Assembly: GCA_027574665.1 (NCBI GenBank)
Contig: CM050668.1
Coordinates: 7,340,001-7,404,000 of the forward strand
DNA length: 64,000 nucleotides
Reading direction: 5' to 3'
Origin: Rhynochetos jubatus
Taxonomy: Eukaryota; Chordata; Aves; Eurypygiformes; Rhynochetidae
The notes under the pieces are model-generated. The model did not search any database. It saw only the letters and a list, made by a program, of their open reading frames with translations, and was not told the origin of the DNA. Made by a program: the position numbers and the translations under genes. Positions 47,569-60,200 of the stretch are shown in pieces. How positions within the stretch are numbered: position 1 is the first letter of the stretch; each line of letters starts with the position of its first letter.

Positions 47569-49553
47569 TTGTGCCTGCGAATGATCTACTGAGTTCCAGC
47601 CCCGCACATGTGTGCAGAATAGCCGAGGAAGAGCACGGGGCGTGCTGGAGTGCCGCACAACTGCTCGTGAGGGAAGCATGGCCTTTTCTTGGTAGCATGG
47701 ACCAGGGCTGTTGAGCCTGAGCTGAGCTTTCTCCTCTTATGGGGAGGGTCACACTGCCACGCAACCTCCTCGGTCCTTAACGAGCTTCTTGTGCAAAAGG
47801 CGAACACTCTGCAGGCAGCCACTGAGCTACTGCACCCGTCACCTGGTAATGTGAATGTACCTGTGGTTCTGGGAAAGGGTGGTACAGCTTTACTACATGT
47901 ATTGTGATGTCACAGTTTAGTTCGTGATGAGGTCGTTCCCTTGCATGTACTACCCAGTGCACTGGAGGAAACATCCCATTTGAGGTACTAGTACTGAACA
48001 TCATCAGCTGCCTAGAAAGCCTTGGCTTTAACATAGGCATTCCACAAGGGCTGAAATGGGACAACAGGAATTCCCCTTGCCATGCAGGGTGTGAGATGCA
48101 GGTACTCACAGTTCAGATCCACCCCGGTAAGTTCCTGCAGATTCTCTTGGGAGTTAACTGTGACAGGAGTTGGGGGGCTGCAGCCAAGGCTGTTCAGAGC
48201 CAGCAGCAGTTGGTTGCTGCACTGAGACTCTTGTGTTCATTTTGAAAACATTGCAGCTGGACTGCAGGGGTATTTGAGAGCAAGTACGCTTTTGCAGTAG
48301 TAGAGTTATCTGAAGAGCACAGTGCTTTAAAAGCAACACACCCCACTTATGTACGGCTCTCACCTTCCGTGTGCACTTAACCAATGTGGAAAAGTTATTT
48401 AAGGCGTTTTGCTTTAATTTCTGCTCAGTGAAAATGTAAACAGTAAGAGCTTTGCAGCAAGGCTGTTTTGGGGATATGGGTAACTGTTTAGCTTTGTGTC
48501 CCGGCTGTAGGCTTTTCGTAAGGAGGGGGAAAAGCACGTCAGCCCTGCCTCGTACAACTCAGGGGAAGCTTGTAAATGGGATGAGTCTTGGTGTCCAGTC
48601 AGGGAAGGGTTCGCACACTTCCCAGAGCAAAAAAAGACAGCTTTCAACTCCTGAAAGTCAGAGGAGTAGTAGCCATCAACATTGTAAATCCAGATGTAGA
48701 ACAAACTTTGGAGTCTAAGTTCCTAAGTAGCAGTGTCTCTCTCCAGGCTGCTTTTGTTAGATACTGCTATTCTAAGGGTGTTACAGCATATTTGCTCCCT
48801 TCACTACTGTGAAATCTTGGAGAGGATCTTCTGGTTATTGGGGGACACTTGCTTCATCCATCAGGCTATAGGTACTCTTTGTTTAGGAGTTCCTAGGCTG
48901 TGGGTGTGAAAGTAAATGGAGAAGCTGCGTGTTGCTGGGTATCTCCTACCTCACCGCAGACCTCAGTCGTGTGCCTGCACGCCAGCCTCTTGCAGTGCTG
49001 TGAGGACTTTGCAAAGCACTTTTACCTTCAGCGGGCTGTTTGTGGTTTAGGGGAGTGTGTGTTGTCAACCTGTGAAACGCTGGGGGCTGTGATGCTGTGT
49101 TTCACGCAGAGAGCTGGGGAGACCTGCAGCGTATCAAGCCCCTGTCTCCACACGCTTGTGGTAGAGGTGTGTTGTGAACCCAGCCTGGTGCTGGAGAACC
49201 ACGCGGTGCTGGATGCCGTCCTTGTGGGTAGTACTGAGCTGCAAAGGCGAGACAGGAGGGAGAAGGTGAAACTGTTTTAAGTGTGAAAGTGAGGTGAAGT
49301 TGAGGAGTAGCATGGTGGGAAATGTCCAGATATCCCTAGTCAGAGGTCAGGCTAAGTCACAGGTAAGGTTCTGTGCTCTGCTGGTAGAGCAGACACGTGA
49401 ATTTAGAGAGTCTGGAAAACAAGCCTGTTCATGCTAATAGAAATAACTTGAGGCATTTATGAAACTTTAGCCTTCCTGTTACCTTCCCTGTGACTATTTT
49501 AATGTTGTTTCTGTTTCTCCTTCTAGATAATAACTTAGCTGAGGCTCTGTAAA

Positions 49554-51275
49554 ATGGCGTTACACTTGCCCAGAGTCATCCGTTATGCCATACCTGGAGT
49601 GCTGGCATTACTTGGCTGGTGGGTCTATTCCCATAGAAAAAAGCGTGCAAGCTGTCACGACGAACAAGAAACAGCCATTGAAGAAGTGCCAGAGGATGGT
49701 GCATCACCCGAACCGGAAGCATGCGTTTCTCAAAGACAGCTTTTCTCATCGGGAGAGGAATGCTCAGAGAACGAAACCTCGACCCCCCTGCTGTCAGCAG
49801 GGTTGCTGCCGCCCCATCTTTGTCAAGCTCAGGAGAGGCTAGATCTCTCGGAGGACCTTGCAGACCTATCAGTGATGACAGTTCCATACAGCGCCCTTGA
49901 GGACGACAGTGGAAAACTAGACTCAATAGGATCTGCAGAGGAAAGCAGTGTCCCTGCTAGTGTCTCTCTCCCTCTGATCTCAAAGACCGCAGAGTGTCAC
50001 AGCAGCACTGCCGTGAGCCTTAGGCAGGGTTCAAGCTGTGCTGCAAAGCAAGAGCAGTGGCCGTCAGCGACACTGCCGCACGAGTCTTTGGGAATCACGG
50101 AGATCAGCAGTGCAGAGCAGTCAGACGGTTCTTCATTTAAGCTCCCCAAAGAAAGCCAGATGGCAGAAGTTGTGCTGCCGAATACCGGCTCTGTGACAGC
50201 TCTTTGCTTGGGATTGGAGAAGGAAGCCGATGCCCCACAAGCCTTTCTCAGTAATGAAGCAGAAGTTGTATCAAGTCACAAGGATTCTGCAGTGAACGCG
50301 CTACCGGATAGTTTGGAGCCTGGCTGCTTGGAGCAGTCCAGGGAAGAAGTGACGTTTGACTCAACTGCCAGTACTGTACCTGTGTGTCAGGAGGACTCAC
50401 AGCCAAAAGGAGATGAATCGGAAGGAGAGCAGATTGCAGGAGTGAGTTTGGACAAGGAAGAAATTGAGAAAATCGAGCAGGTGGCAAAGCAGGCAGTTTC
50501 CGAGGTCATTTTGGCAGCAACTGAGGAAGTGCTGTCTGGTCCTGCGAGTGATGTTTCCACTCAGAGCTGCCAGGCCGCTGCCAGCCGAGCTGAGAGACCT
50601 CGGGAGGTGGCAGGTGTTGTTTCCTCTGGTCAGATGCTTGCGGAGAAAGCTACGGCAGCCGATGAGAACACTTCTGTGAGGAGTGGGGCTGTGGTACTGG
50701 CATCCCCACGGACAGAGGAACGGGATCAGAGTGTGACAGATCCCAGCCGTTTAATACATGACCGTTTATCCAGCCCTGTTCAGGGAAATCCGAAAGACTG
50801 TCAGAAAAGGAAGAGTGTGTGCAGCAAGTCCCAAGGAGTTGATTGTACCCCCGTGGAAAACCATGGAGGGTCACTGGAAAAGTTGCCTTGGGTTATGGAG
50901 GACTCTGGGTGCAGCACATCCGCATCGGAAGGTGGAGCAAGTGTGGAGGACCCATTGCAGAACACGATGCTGTCTGACGCATCGGGCCAGCATTCGGACT
51001 CACTGAGCCTGTCTACAAGCCGAGACACGTCTGCTGAAGATTGCTCAGTACCAAGTGGAAAACCTACCCTAAAGCTGCCGGACAACAGCCAAGAGCCGTA
51101 CAGTAATGGGATACTGAGAGAGGATGGTCCGCACTTGCCTCATGAGTGTAGCAGGGCAGAAGGGGTGGATGGAGATAACTTAAAAGGTAAGGGATTTGAA
51201 AATCTTCCTGTAAAAATGTGGGGAACAAGCTTTTTATGTGCTGTAACCCTCCTGCTTCAGAACATGTTCAGATGA
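49554..51275 (+). CDS. AKAP1: AKAP1 copy 4 short form: exon 2 read-through ORF (573 aa)
   Basis: Same read-through frame, ending at 51273-51275. The tail is unchanged even though this copy has more amino-acid changes elsewhere in exon 2 than any other. Confidence 0.55.
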   Translation: MALHLPRVIRYAIPGVLALLGWWVYSHRKKRASCHDEQETAIEEVPEDGASPEPEACVSQRQLFSSGEECSENETSTPLLSAGLLPPHLCQAQERLDLSEDLADLSVMTVPYSALEDDSGKLDSIGSAEESSVPASVSLPLISKTAECHSSTAVSLRQGSSCAAKQEQWPSATLPHESLGITEISSAEQSDGSSFKLPKESQMAEVVLPNTGSVTALCLGLEKEADAPQAFLSNEAEVVSSHKDSAVNALPDSLEPGCLEQSREEVTFDSTASTVPVCQEDSQPKGDESEGEQIAGVSLDKEEIEKIEQVAKQAVSEVILAATEEVLSGPASDVSTQSCQAAASRAERPREVAGVVSSGQMLAEKATAADENTSVRSGAVVLASPRTEERDQSVTDPSRLIHDRLSSPVQGNPKDCQKRKSVCSKSQGVDCTPVENHGGSLEKLPWVMEDSGCSTSASEGGASVEDPLQNTMLSDASGQHSDSLSLSTSRDTSAEDCSVPSGKPTLKLPDNSQEPYSNGILREDGPHLPHECSRAEGVDGDNLKGKGFENLPVKMWGTSFLCAVTLLLQNMFR

Positions 51276-54200
51276 ATCCTCTTTGTGTTTCACTTCCCCA
51301 GCGGGTGAGTATTTAGCCCGCATGCGCAGGTGGGCATGGATTTTCTCTTAGCATTCCCATCCCTGTAGGGTCCAGGGTTAGCCGGGTGATCTTCAGAGTA
51401 TACTGCAAAGGCGTGAGCAGGCTGGTCCCCTTTCAACACAAAGCTTGTTGTCCAAAGCCAAGCATCTGCTTGAGTAGCCCAGTGAAACGGATGTAGGCCA
51501 GACCTTGCTGGTTTGAGACCTGCTAATACGAAGGGCTGCTGCTTTGGCCCAGGCAGCCTCTGGGAAGCACTGGGTTCTTACCTGTGTTTATGGGCCGCTG
51601 CTGAACGGAAGCGGTAAGGCAGGTTTCTGAGGTGCTGCTGGATGAAGCAGGAAAGTGCTCTGATGAATTGTGATAAAATCAGTTGGTTGCAGACAAATTA
51701 CCCTGAAGCCTTTTTGCTTGGATGGGTAGGTGCGTGCCGAGAAATCCCAGCAGGGAGCAATATTCGTGGAGCTCCCGCATCTGCCTGTGTTGCTTTTGCA
51801 TTCTGGCTGCTGTGTGCCTGGTAGAATGCAAAGCTGTCTGAGCAATGTTAACCTGTGTGACCTTGGGGATGGATGTTAAAATCCCTTTCTAGGACCCCAC
51901 GGTGTCAACAGCCCTTAATGACAAAATGTCTTTTGTAATTGCTGCGGGGTAGTTGGAACGCTGCTTGTTGCAAGACCTGGGGATTGAGTTTGCCACAGAA
52001 CGTTTTTCACTAGTGAGAGTAACCATAGGAAGAAAGTGATTTTGCCTTGTGAGTGCTGGTGTGACGAGGAGGTACAGGAGTGTTGTGGAGCCTGGTGATG
52101 GCAAGGGCTGAAAGCTCTGCACTGAGGAGAGGGGATGCTATAGCAGGTAAAGGTGAGAATCTCGGATAAGAGGTCCTACAGCTGACCTTCACACCCAGGC
52201 TGTGAGACTGAAATCCTTCTTGCCCAGGAAGTCCCTGGCAAATGCCTGCACCATTTGCCTTTGAGTGTGTGAGCATCTGTGCTGTGTCACAAGTTAAGAT
52301 GTGGCAAGTGTGAAGCTGTTGGGTTTATTTTTCTCTTTGTTTCGGCACTGGGGGGTCTGAATAGTTGCAAGCAAGGATCTTCATAATCTGCTTGTTAATC
52401 TGGAGGAAGGATCAACCTTGTGTTACACCGACTGTACCTGGGATGTGACCAGGAGGTAGCCGTTTGAGTTTGTCTCCTTCCCAGCCAGAAATGTTCCTGG
52501 TATCCCCTGATGGTTTGGGAACAAAACATAGCTGAGCTCTGGCACCTTGTTTCTTCAAGCGTATGACAAATTTGGGCAAGAGGCAATCCCCCAGGACAGC
52601 TAGTAGTGCCCTTGGGTCAGTGTGCAAGACGTGTTGGGGCAGGAATGTGCAAAGAGCGGATGAATAGGTGGCATGTCCCTCCACGCTGAACTCCCCCTGA
52701 AGAGCGCTGTGTGAGCCATGAGGAAAACACAAAATACCTTGCTGCAGCAGAGGCTCGGTGTTGGTGTTAGCACAGTTCTCATGCAGCTGGTAGCTGTGAC
52801 TTGGTGTCTTGTCTCTGCTGCTGTGTAAGGTGTCACCGTGTGTGAAGGACTCCTGCTGGACTCAGGCCTCCTTCTGTTGCGTGCCCAGCGGTGGGCAGGT
52901 TTTTCTGCAGGAATAAAAGGAGCCTTTCAGTAGGCTGTGTGTGATGGGACTCTACCCTTTCTGAAATACTGGAGAAACTGATACAGGGACATCCCAACTG
53001 AATGCGTAGGAAGAGCTGCATGTTTCTCTAGGAAGCGATGTATTTTCGTGGTCTTGTGACTGGCAGCTGGCCTGGGTGAGTTGTGAGTTGTCTGAATGCT
53101 GACACATGGACATGTCTTGTAGGTTTGGATGTAACTCGCATGGATTTCATGGACAGTGGCTGTGCCATGAGGAAGACAGTGGCTCGCCGGAACTCTAAGC
53201 TAGAAGACAAATCCGGCAAGTTCGACCTCGTTATCTGGGAAATAGAGGTCCCAAAGGTAAGCTGTCTCTGTCTTTATAGCGAGCTTTCTCTTGAGCTGAG
53301 AGGTTGTGTTTTTTAGGACTGCGCTCATACCTTCTTCCCCCCTTTGAAGATGCAAAATCACCTGTGGCTGTCCTGCACGACATTGCTCTTGCAGTTCTGC
53401 TTCTGAGCAGACCCGAATACTGACGGCCAGAAACGTGAGACAGCAGCTCCCAGCAGGATGAGCGTGCTGCCTTGAGTGCTTGGGGGCTGTGATCCCAGTG
53501 AAGAAATGTAACATGTGTTTTCATGGATCAGTAAAACACAGGCTAAGAGAAGTTCTACAGCAAAAAAAAAACCCCTTTCAGTGGTTAGCGAAGACAGGCT
53601 GTCAGTTCTCTTAAAGTAGCTAACTTGGCATTGTCTAGGATTATCCGTACTGACTTGGGCCCAACACTTCTGCTCCGGTCTCTGGTCTCTGACAGCAAGT
53701 GGTGGCAGGTGCCTACGGAAGAGTGGAAGCGAGAGGGCTTGCACAGGCATCGCAGCTTCATCGCCCTGCGCCGGACATCCCAGCTGTCCAGGGACTCTAG
53801 TCGAATGGGCATGATAGCCTGGCTTACTCTCCAATGAATTTGTCTACTCCCTTTCTAATTAGCTTATTTTAAAATTGCTGGGACTTAGTATTTCAAATCG
53901 GAATGAAAATTGCATGTAGCCTGCTGGGGAAAACAAAAAGGTGGAAGACTGGGAGAGGACTCAACCCGACTGTAGGAAGACAGCAGCGTTTATCAGGCCT
54001 GTTTTTGTCCCATCGTGCCTTTGTGTCATTTGACAAGGGATGAAGATGGATCTGTCAAAATGAGCTCTACTTTCTGATCTGTATCTCCCGTGACTTAGCG
54101 CAGACCAGCTGAACGCTGCACTAGTTCATCATTGCCTTGTATTTATCCTGCCTGGCCCTACGCTACAGGAAATGGGAACGTAGGTGAAATAAGCCACAGA

Positions 54201-57200
54201 GAACACGTTTGATCTACATTTCTCTTCCTGACTGTTGCTTTCTTATCCCTTTCCTAAAGGACTTAGTTGGCCAATTGATTGGCAAACAAGGAAGATTCAT
54301 GAACTTCTTGAGGCAATCCTCTGGTGCCAAGATTTATGTCTCGACACTACCTTATTTCCATGACTCCCAAGTCTGTCACATCGAAGGTAAGTGACAATGT
54401 CTCTTATGTAGCCTGGGGACCTCAGTTAGGTAGGCAAGGAATTCTGACAGATTTAGTGGCGTCGTGAGTCCAGTGCTTTACAAAACATTTCCACTCAGTG
54501 CTGTTACAGTAGAGGTATATGCCAAGTCGCCTGTGCCTTGGCATGTGCGCCTTCTATTCTAGAGGTAGGGATGCATTTTAACGTCTTCAAGCTGCTGTAG
54601 TTTAACAAGCACCTCTTGCAGGATCGCTGCAGGCTTGAAGGAGGAGCTATGGGATGTGTATTAGCAAATATGGTTTTGAGTGTGAAGAATAGGAGATTAA
54701 TTGTGGCTGGAAAATACCTGCCAGTGACTTGGGTTCATACTGGAGGCTGAAGCTGTTGAAACTGGGGCCTGGCGGTCAGAGTTGCTCACGTTGGCCTGAT
54801 ATGGCCAATCTATTAATACTTCAGTTATTGGCGTAGCACAGAAGGCTTCTGGTAGCTATGTTGCTTCACATGGTGGGGCTGTCCTCAGCATACCTATGCT
54901 ACAGACTTTCTGTGGGATTTTTGTCTTCCAGGCTCTGCGCATCAAGTAGAAACAGTACTGAGCCTGATTGGGAAGAAATTTAAGGAGCTGTGTCTCACCA
55001 ACATCTACGGCCTACCTCCACCAACACTACTGACGCTCCATTCCATCCTTATGACCGCCTGGGTAAGTCCCAGCTTGCCGGCTGTGCTGATGTCAGGGCG
55101 GAAGGCCACGGTTGGTCACTGCCATCGTAGTATGCTGTGTCCACGTGGCTGGTTCACCGATGCCCTCAGAAAGAGTTTGGTTTTGTGTGGCTATCTGTTG
55201 TCCAGCTTGTGTAATTCTTACAGATGAGATTTATCTGGTGGTTTCTGACACCTCGATAACCCTTGTCCCTTTGCTGCCACATGGGTGTCTATCCCCTACC
55301 TCCACTGAGACGGTAGACCGACGGACCTTGCCAGCACGCTGACCCTCAAACATTGAGGTGCTGCCCCCAGGCTTCTCTCTAGCAAGCCTGGTTTTACCCC
55401 TTTCTCCCTTCAAATCTAGTTTAAAACCATTTCAGTGAGCCCTGCTCACTCCTGCACAAAGATCCTTTTCTCCCTTTGAGACAGGTGACACCAGGCTTGG
55501 AGGCAGGTGTTGATCCGCTGTCTGCTCTTGTTCCTTTCCTCGTCCTTCCCTGCCAGTGGAAGGATAGAGGAGAACACTGCCCGTACTCCTGATCCTTTAG
55601 CAGTCATCCCAAAGCCCTGAAGTCTCTCGATTGCCCTTGGACTGTGGCAGAATGTTGCACCAAACTGGGCACGCATCTGGCCCGGTAGGCTTTAACCTAC
55701 AGGCTCAATGTTTGCCTAAGGAAGTAACACTTCAGTCTCCAGCCGAGTTGGTTGTCTGCTCCCTCCGCTTAAAGGCGTGTTGTGGTTTAATCTCGGCTAG
55801 CAACAGGCCGTGAAGCCACCCTCACCCCCCTCTCCACTCCAACGGAGGGACAGAATTGGAGGAAAAAGGCAAAGAGGCTCATAAAATTGAGATAAGAACG
55901 ATTTGCTAATTGAATATAAGTGAATTACATATATATGAGAATATATAAAAATACTACTACTAATAAGTAATTAAAATAATAGAAAATAAACGTGTGATAC
56001 AATTGCTCACCACCCGCCGGGTAGTGACATAGCTCACACACAGCCAGGTCCTGGTAAGTGAAGAGTCAGAGCCAGCGAGCCCGAGAGCCAGAGCCTGAGA
56101 GCAATCACAGCAGAGTCCAAGCGAGCCCCACGAGCGACAGCAGGATGAGAAAGGGCTGGCTGACCCACCAGCTCATGAACATGCAAGCAAAGGAATTAGC
56201 AAAGCAGCTAACGAAGGAGTTCAGGAGCTGACAGAAGAGTTGGCAAAGGAGCAAAAAGAGTTCCCGGATGAGTTACGGCCCCTGAGCCCACTCCCCGCTT
56301 CTGTACCGAGCCTGATGTGCTATGGAATGAAATCCTCCTCTGGTCAGTGTGGGTCAGCTGTCTGAACTGTGTGTGTCCCCACACTGCCTCTAGTGAGAAA
56401 GTTGGAAATGCAGCTGGGAAAGGCCTTGAATTTGGTGCAAGCACTCCCCAGCACCAGCTGAAAAGACACCTTATCAGTAGTTTTCTCAGGGTAAATCCAG
56501 AAACCCAGCTTCATAGCAGCCACTGTGAAGAGTTAACTCTTTGCTGACTAAAACCAGCACAGGGCTCTTTGCTGTGAGGTGGAAATGCCACTGATCCGTT
56601 GCCATTACTGGCATTGTCCCTAAATCCTGAAGCTGGTCTTCTCAAAATGTTTCAATTCCTTATGGTATTTAATTGCACTAAAAGGAGGTTTTCATGTCAG
56701 CGTTTCCCAGAAGAGTTTTCATGCTGCTTTTGCTATATGACACCTAGAAACACTGGACCTTTAGAATCTATAAAGTAACACTGCATGGAACTGTCTCCTT
56801 GGATGTGAAGACAGGCTTTGTTCTGGAGAACTGAATTTATGCTGGGAAATCCAAACCATGTTGGTTGTATTCCAAGCACAGTAGTGCTCGGAAGCTGCCC
56901 AACCCAATGGCTCCAGCAGCCAGGGTGCAAATGACTTGGAAAATGAGGCCTCTGTGACAAATCTTGGCCAATCCCTGCAAAGATTACCTTGATGTTTAAA
57001 AACCCGTGGGCAGGGAATCCTTGCGAGGTGCGCTGTGTGGAGAGCGCAGCATGACTTGAGCTGCATCGTTTCTGACTCTGCTCGCTGATCTCTTGGGTAA
57101 ATAAGGAGTTGCTGGTGGAACACGGGGTTGCTGGGAACGAAGCTTGTGTTGCGATGAACTCCGAGAGTTTCCTTTCTCCATGTGGCAGCTGTTGCTCCCG

Positions 57201-60200
57201 GATGGAGTCACCGTAGAGGTGGTTGTGGCGCACCAAGTCGACGCGGGACACATGTTTCTGCATCAGCACACCCACCCCACTTTCCATGTCCTGCGTAGCC
57301 TGGACCAGCAGATGTATGCCTGCTATTCTCATCCCGCGGTTCCGACCCTGCCGACTCCAGTAGAAGGCAAGTAACCTGGTTGCTCACAAATTGTTCCGCT
57401 GAGGAACTTCTAGGGTCACGCGAAAGCACGATGCCCCTGAGTTAGGCTTGGGAAGTTTCCCCGTAGATGGGAATGTGATAGTTCGCTTGTCATTTCATCT
57501 CTCTTTAAGCTGACGCCAGAGTACAGACGTTGCTCTCCTCTTCCTTACCTCACACGTCCCTGGAGTACCTCCCCAGCCACCTAGTTCCATGTTGAAGTTC
57601 AGGATAAAATAGTCTGTCTCAGGTTATTTCTCATCAACTTGGCATCTGGTGTGCTTTTGCTGACAGTGTGGAGCTACTCCCAAATCTTCATAGTGTCACT
57701 CTCAGCACACGGTGTAAAGCGGCGGGTACACCCCGTGGAAAGGGGTTATTAGTGCTGAGCTTCCTTTTTGGAAGCAGATACCTCGCTGTTAATGACCCGA
57801 GGCTGGAAGGGAGCTGGATACTTGGGTAGAGCAGGACGGTAGTGACTGACAGACTGGAGAGTAAACTCCCCTCTCTGTGTCCCAGCTGCAGGCTTGGTGT
57901 GGTGGGGGTGTGGGTGGTGTTGAAAGGAGATGGGAGCAGCATAGGAAATGCTGTTGATTCTCCGTAGATGGCTGGGCAGCGGTAGTGATGTCTGAAGTTC
58001 TGATTCCTGGAAACCCACTCACGCCGAGCCTTTCTTCTCTGCACTCCTGTGTTTTGCAGTCGGTATTATCTGCGCAGCTCCAGGCCTGGATGGGGCATGG
58101 TTACGGGCTCAAGTCATTAGCTACTTTGAAGAGACGGATGAAGTGGAGCTCAGATACGTGGACTACGGAGGATACGACAAAGTGAAGATTGACACGCTCA
58201 GACAAATCAGGTCTTTAGCTGCTCTTCCGTGGCCTGAGGCCGTGTCTGGTTTGAATCTTCATCGGAGGCATCCGTATCGTTTGAATTGCTCATAGGTTTT
58301 TCCACAGCTGAAGCGGGAAGTGGCAGAAAGGTTTGTCTGGGCAGCGGGCGTGGGTTCCTTGGGAGCGGAGCACAGTAAGCTCTTGCGAGGCTTTTTGAAG
58401 GGGAGTGGAGAGGAAATTGCAGCTTCTGCCACTTCAGCGTGGAAGCTGAGCAAAAGGATGCCGACAGGAGGCCCCGAAGTGTAGTTCATTGATGAGCTAG
58501 GAATAAGATTCGCATTCCCTACGCCCCAGCCCCGTTGGCTGGGAGAGCTGTATTGGATGAGGGGTTTCTTCCACGAGCCCATTAAATACGCGATTGTGCC
58601 CCAGAGGTGGGGGGAAAAAAGCAGTACAGCCACCCTTATGGGGGTGGGTTTTACGGGGAGCCCGGTCCAACCTGACACGCGAATCAGACAATTCACTGCT
58701 GTTGCTTACACTGTCATCAGTTTTAAACTGAATTCCTGCTAGAGCAACTGATGAATCAACGTCACCTTCAAGAATACAGGAGTAACTGAAAGCCAGGTTC
58801 TTAATCTGATTGATTCTCTTTTCTTTAAGGTCTGATTTTTTATCACTACCTTTCCAAGGAGCGGAAGTTTTACTAGACAACGTGGTGCCACTTCCAGGTA
58901 ATGGGGCTTTCGAGGTGTGCTGTTGGCACTCCTCTGGCAGGTTGCAGAGCATGCCAGCTGTGTATAAGCAATGATTCTGTCTAAACCTTCCCCCTCCTTT
59001 TGCAAGTGCAGCCTCTGGGGTGACTAGAGCAAGAATTAGAAAGAACTGTATGTGATTCTTTGACATGTGCTGGCGTGGCATAACCGCTCAGACTGCAGGG
59101 GAAAGAGCGGAAATGTCTAGACTTTCTCGCACGGAGGAGAGAATGAATTATTCTCCTAGGCACAAGTTGGCAGGACTGGCAGGTTATAGATGAAGTAGCT
59201 GTCCCTACTCTGCCACCTTCCGTGCTCTTTCTGCCACCCAGAGTAAATGCAAACCTAGTTTTTGGTCTCCTACACAATTACCTGGCGCTTTCCAAGTGAT
59301 GTGTGTAGTGCTGTGTTCAAAACGCTGCCCTCCAAGCACTGGAAGAATGTCGGTCACTGCCTAGAAGTGCTTTCTGGTTTGCTTTTTTCTTTCTAGTGGC
59401 GCTGGAGATGTGTGCTGTACTGGTGTCAAAAGCTGCCCTTCTGGGGGCAGCAGGGAGGGGTGGCTGTAGGAGCCAGGGGTCAGGCCAGGTTTCCCCACAG
59501 GGCTTTGGGGCTGGCAGGACTCGGGGCACAGGCCCTGCCAAGGCTGTAGATGTAGGGCGAGGTTTAAGCTGCTTCTAAGCAGAAGTTGGTGTTTTGCACG
59601 TTCCCCGAGATGATCGACCTCCTTCGGTATTTCTGGGGTTGTAAGGAGTCCCCTTGCTGCTGCAGGTGGCCCTCGGGGTGGGGAGCACAAAGGAGAAACT
59701 TTATTTTGCAGCAATTTGGTAGGAAATAAGCAACTGTCCTCCAAAATGAAGACACTTCTGTCCGGTCTAGGGGGCAGGTTGTACCCGTACTGCCTGGGAC
59801 GCAGGGGGTTCCGGCTGCGTCGCAGGCGTGGAGTTAGCAGCAGGACCCGTGTAAGCTGTGCAGGCTGAGACATGAGCTGCCAGTGCTGGCAAAGGGCATG
59901 TGCCACCGCTCAGGTGCCAGCCAGCCTGCGGTACAAATGCTTTTGAGTCCCTGTTTACGCTATTGCACTCCGCGCGGGGTCGGTAAAGTCCTGAGGTCCC
60001 CGAGCTTAGTTTATTAAGGATCAAAATACTAATGGCGGCTCAACGGAGCTGCACAAGTACACTTTTCTGTCTTTCAAGCCTCCTAATTCATCAGCCACGT
60101 ATGTTCACGGTAACTTAGCTAGTGGCTTTGGAAAGCACTTCCCCCTTTCCCTTCAGCAGCCCAGTGGGCACAATACCTGTGTGACCTCCAGCTTAACAGA

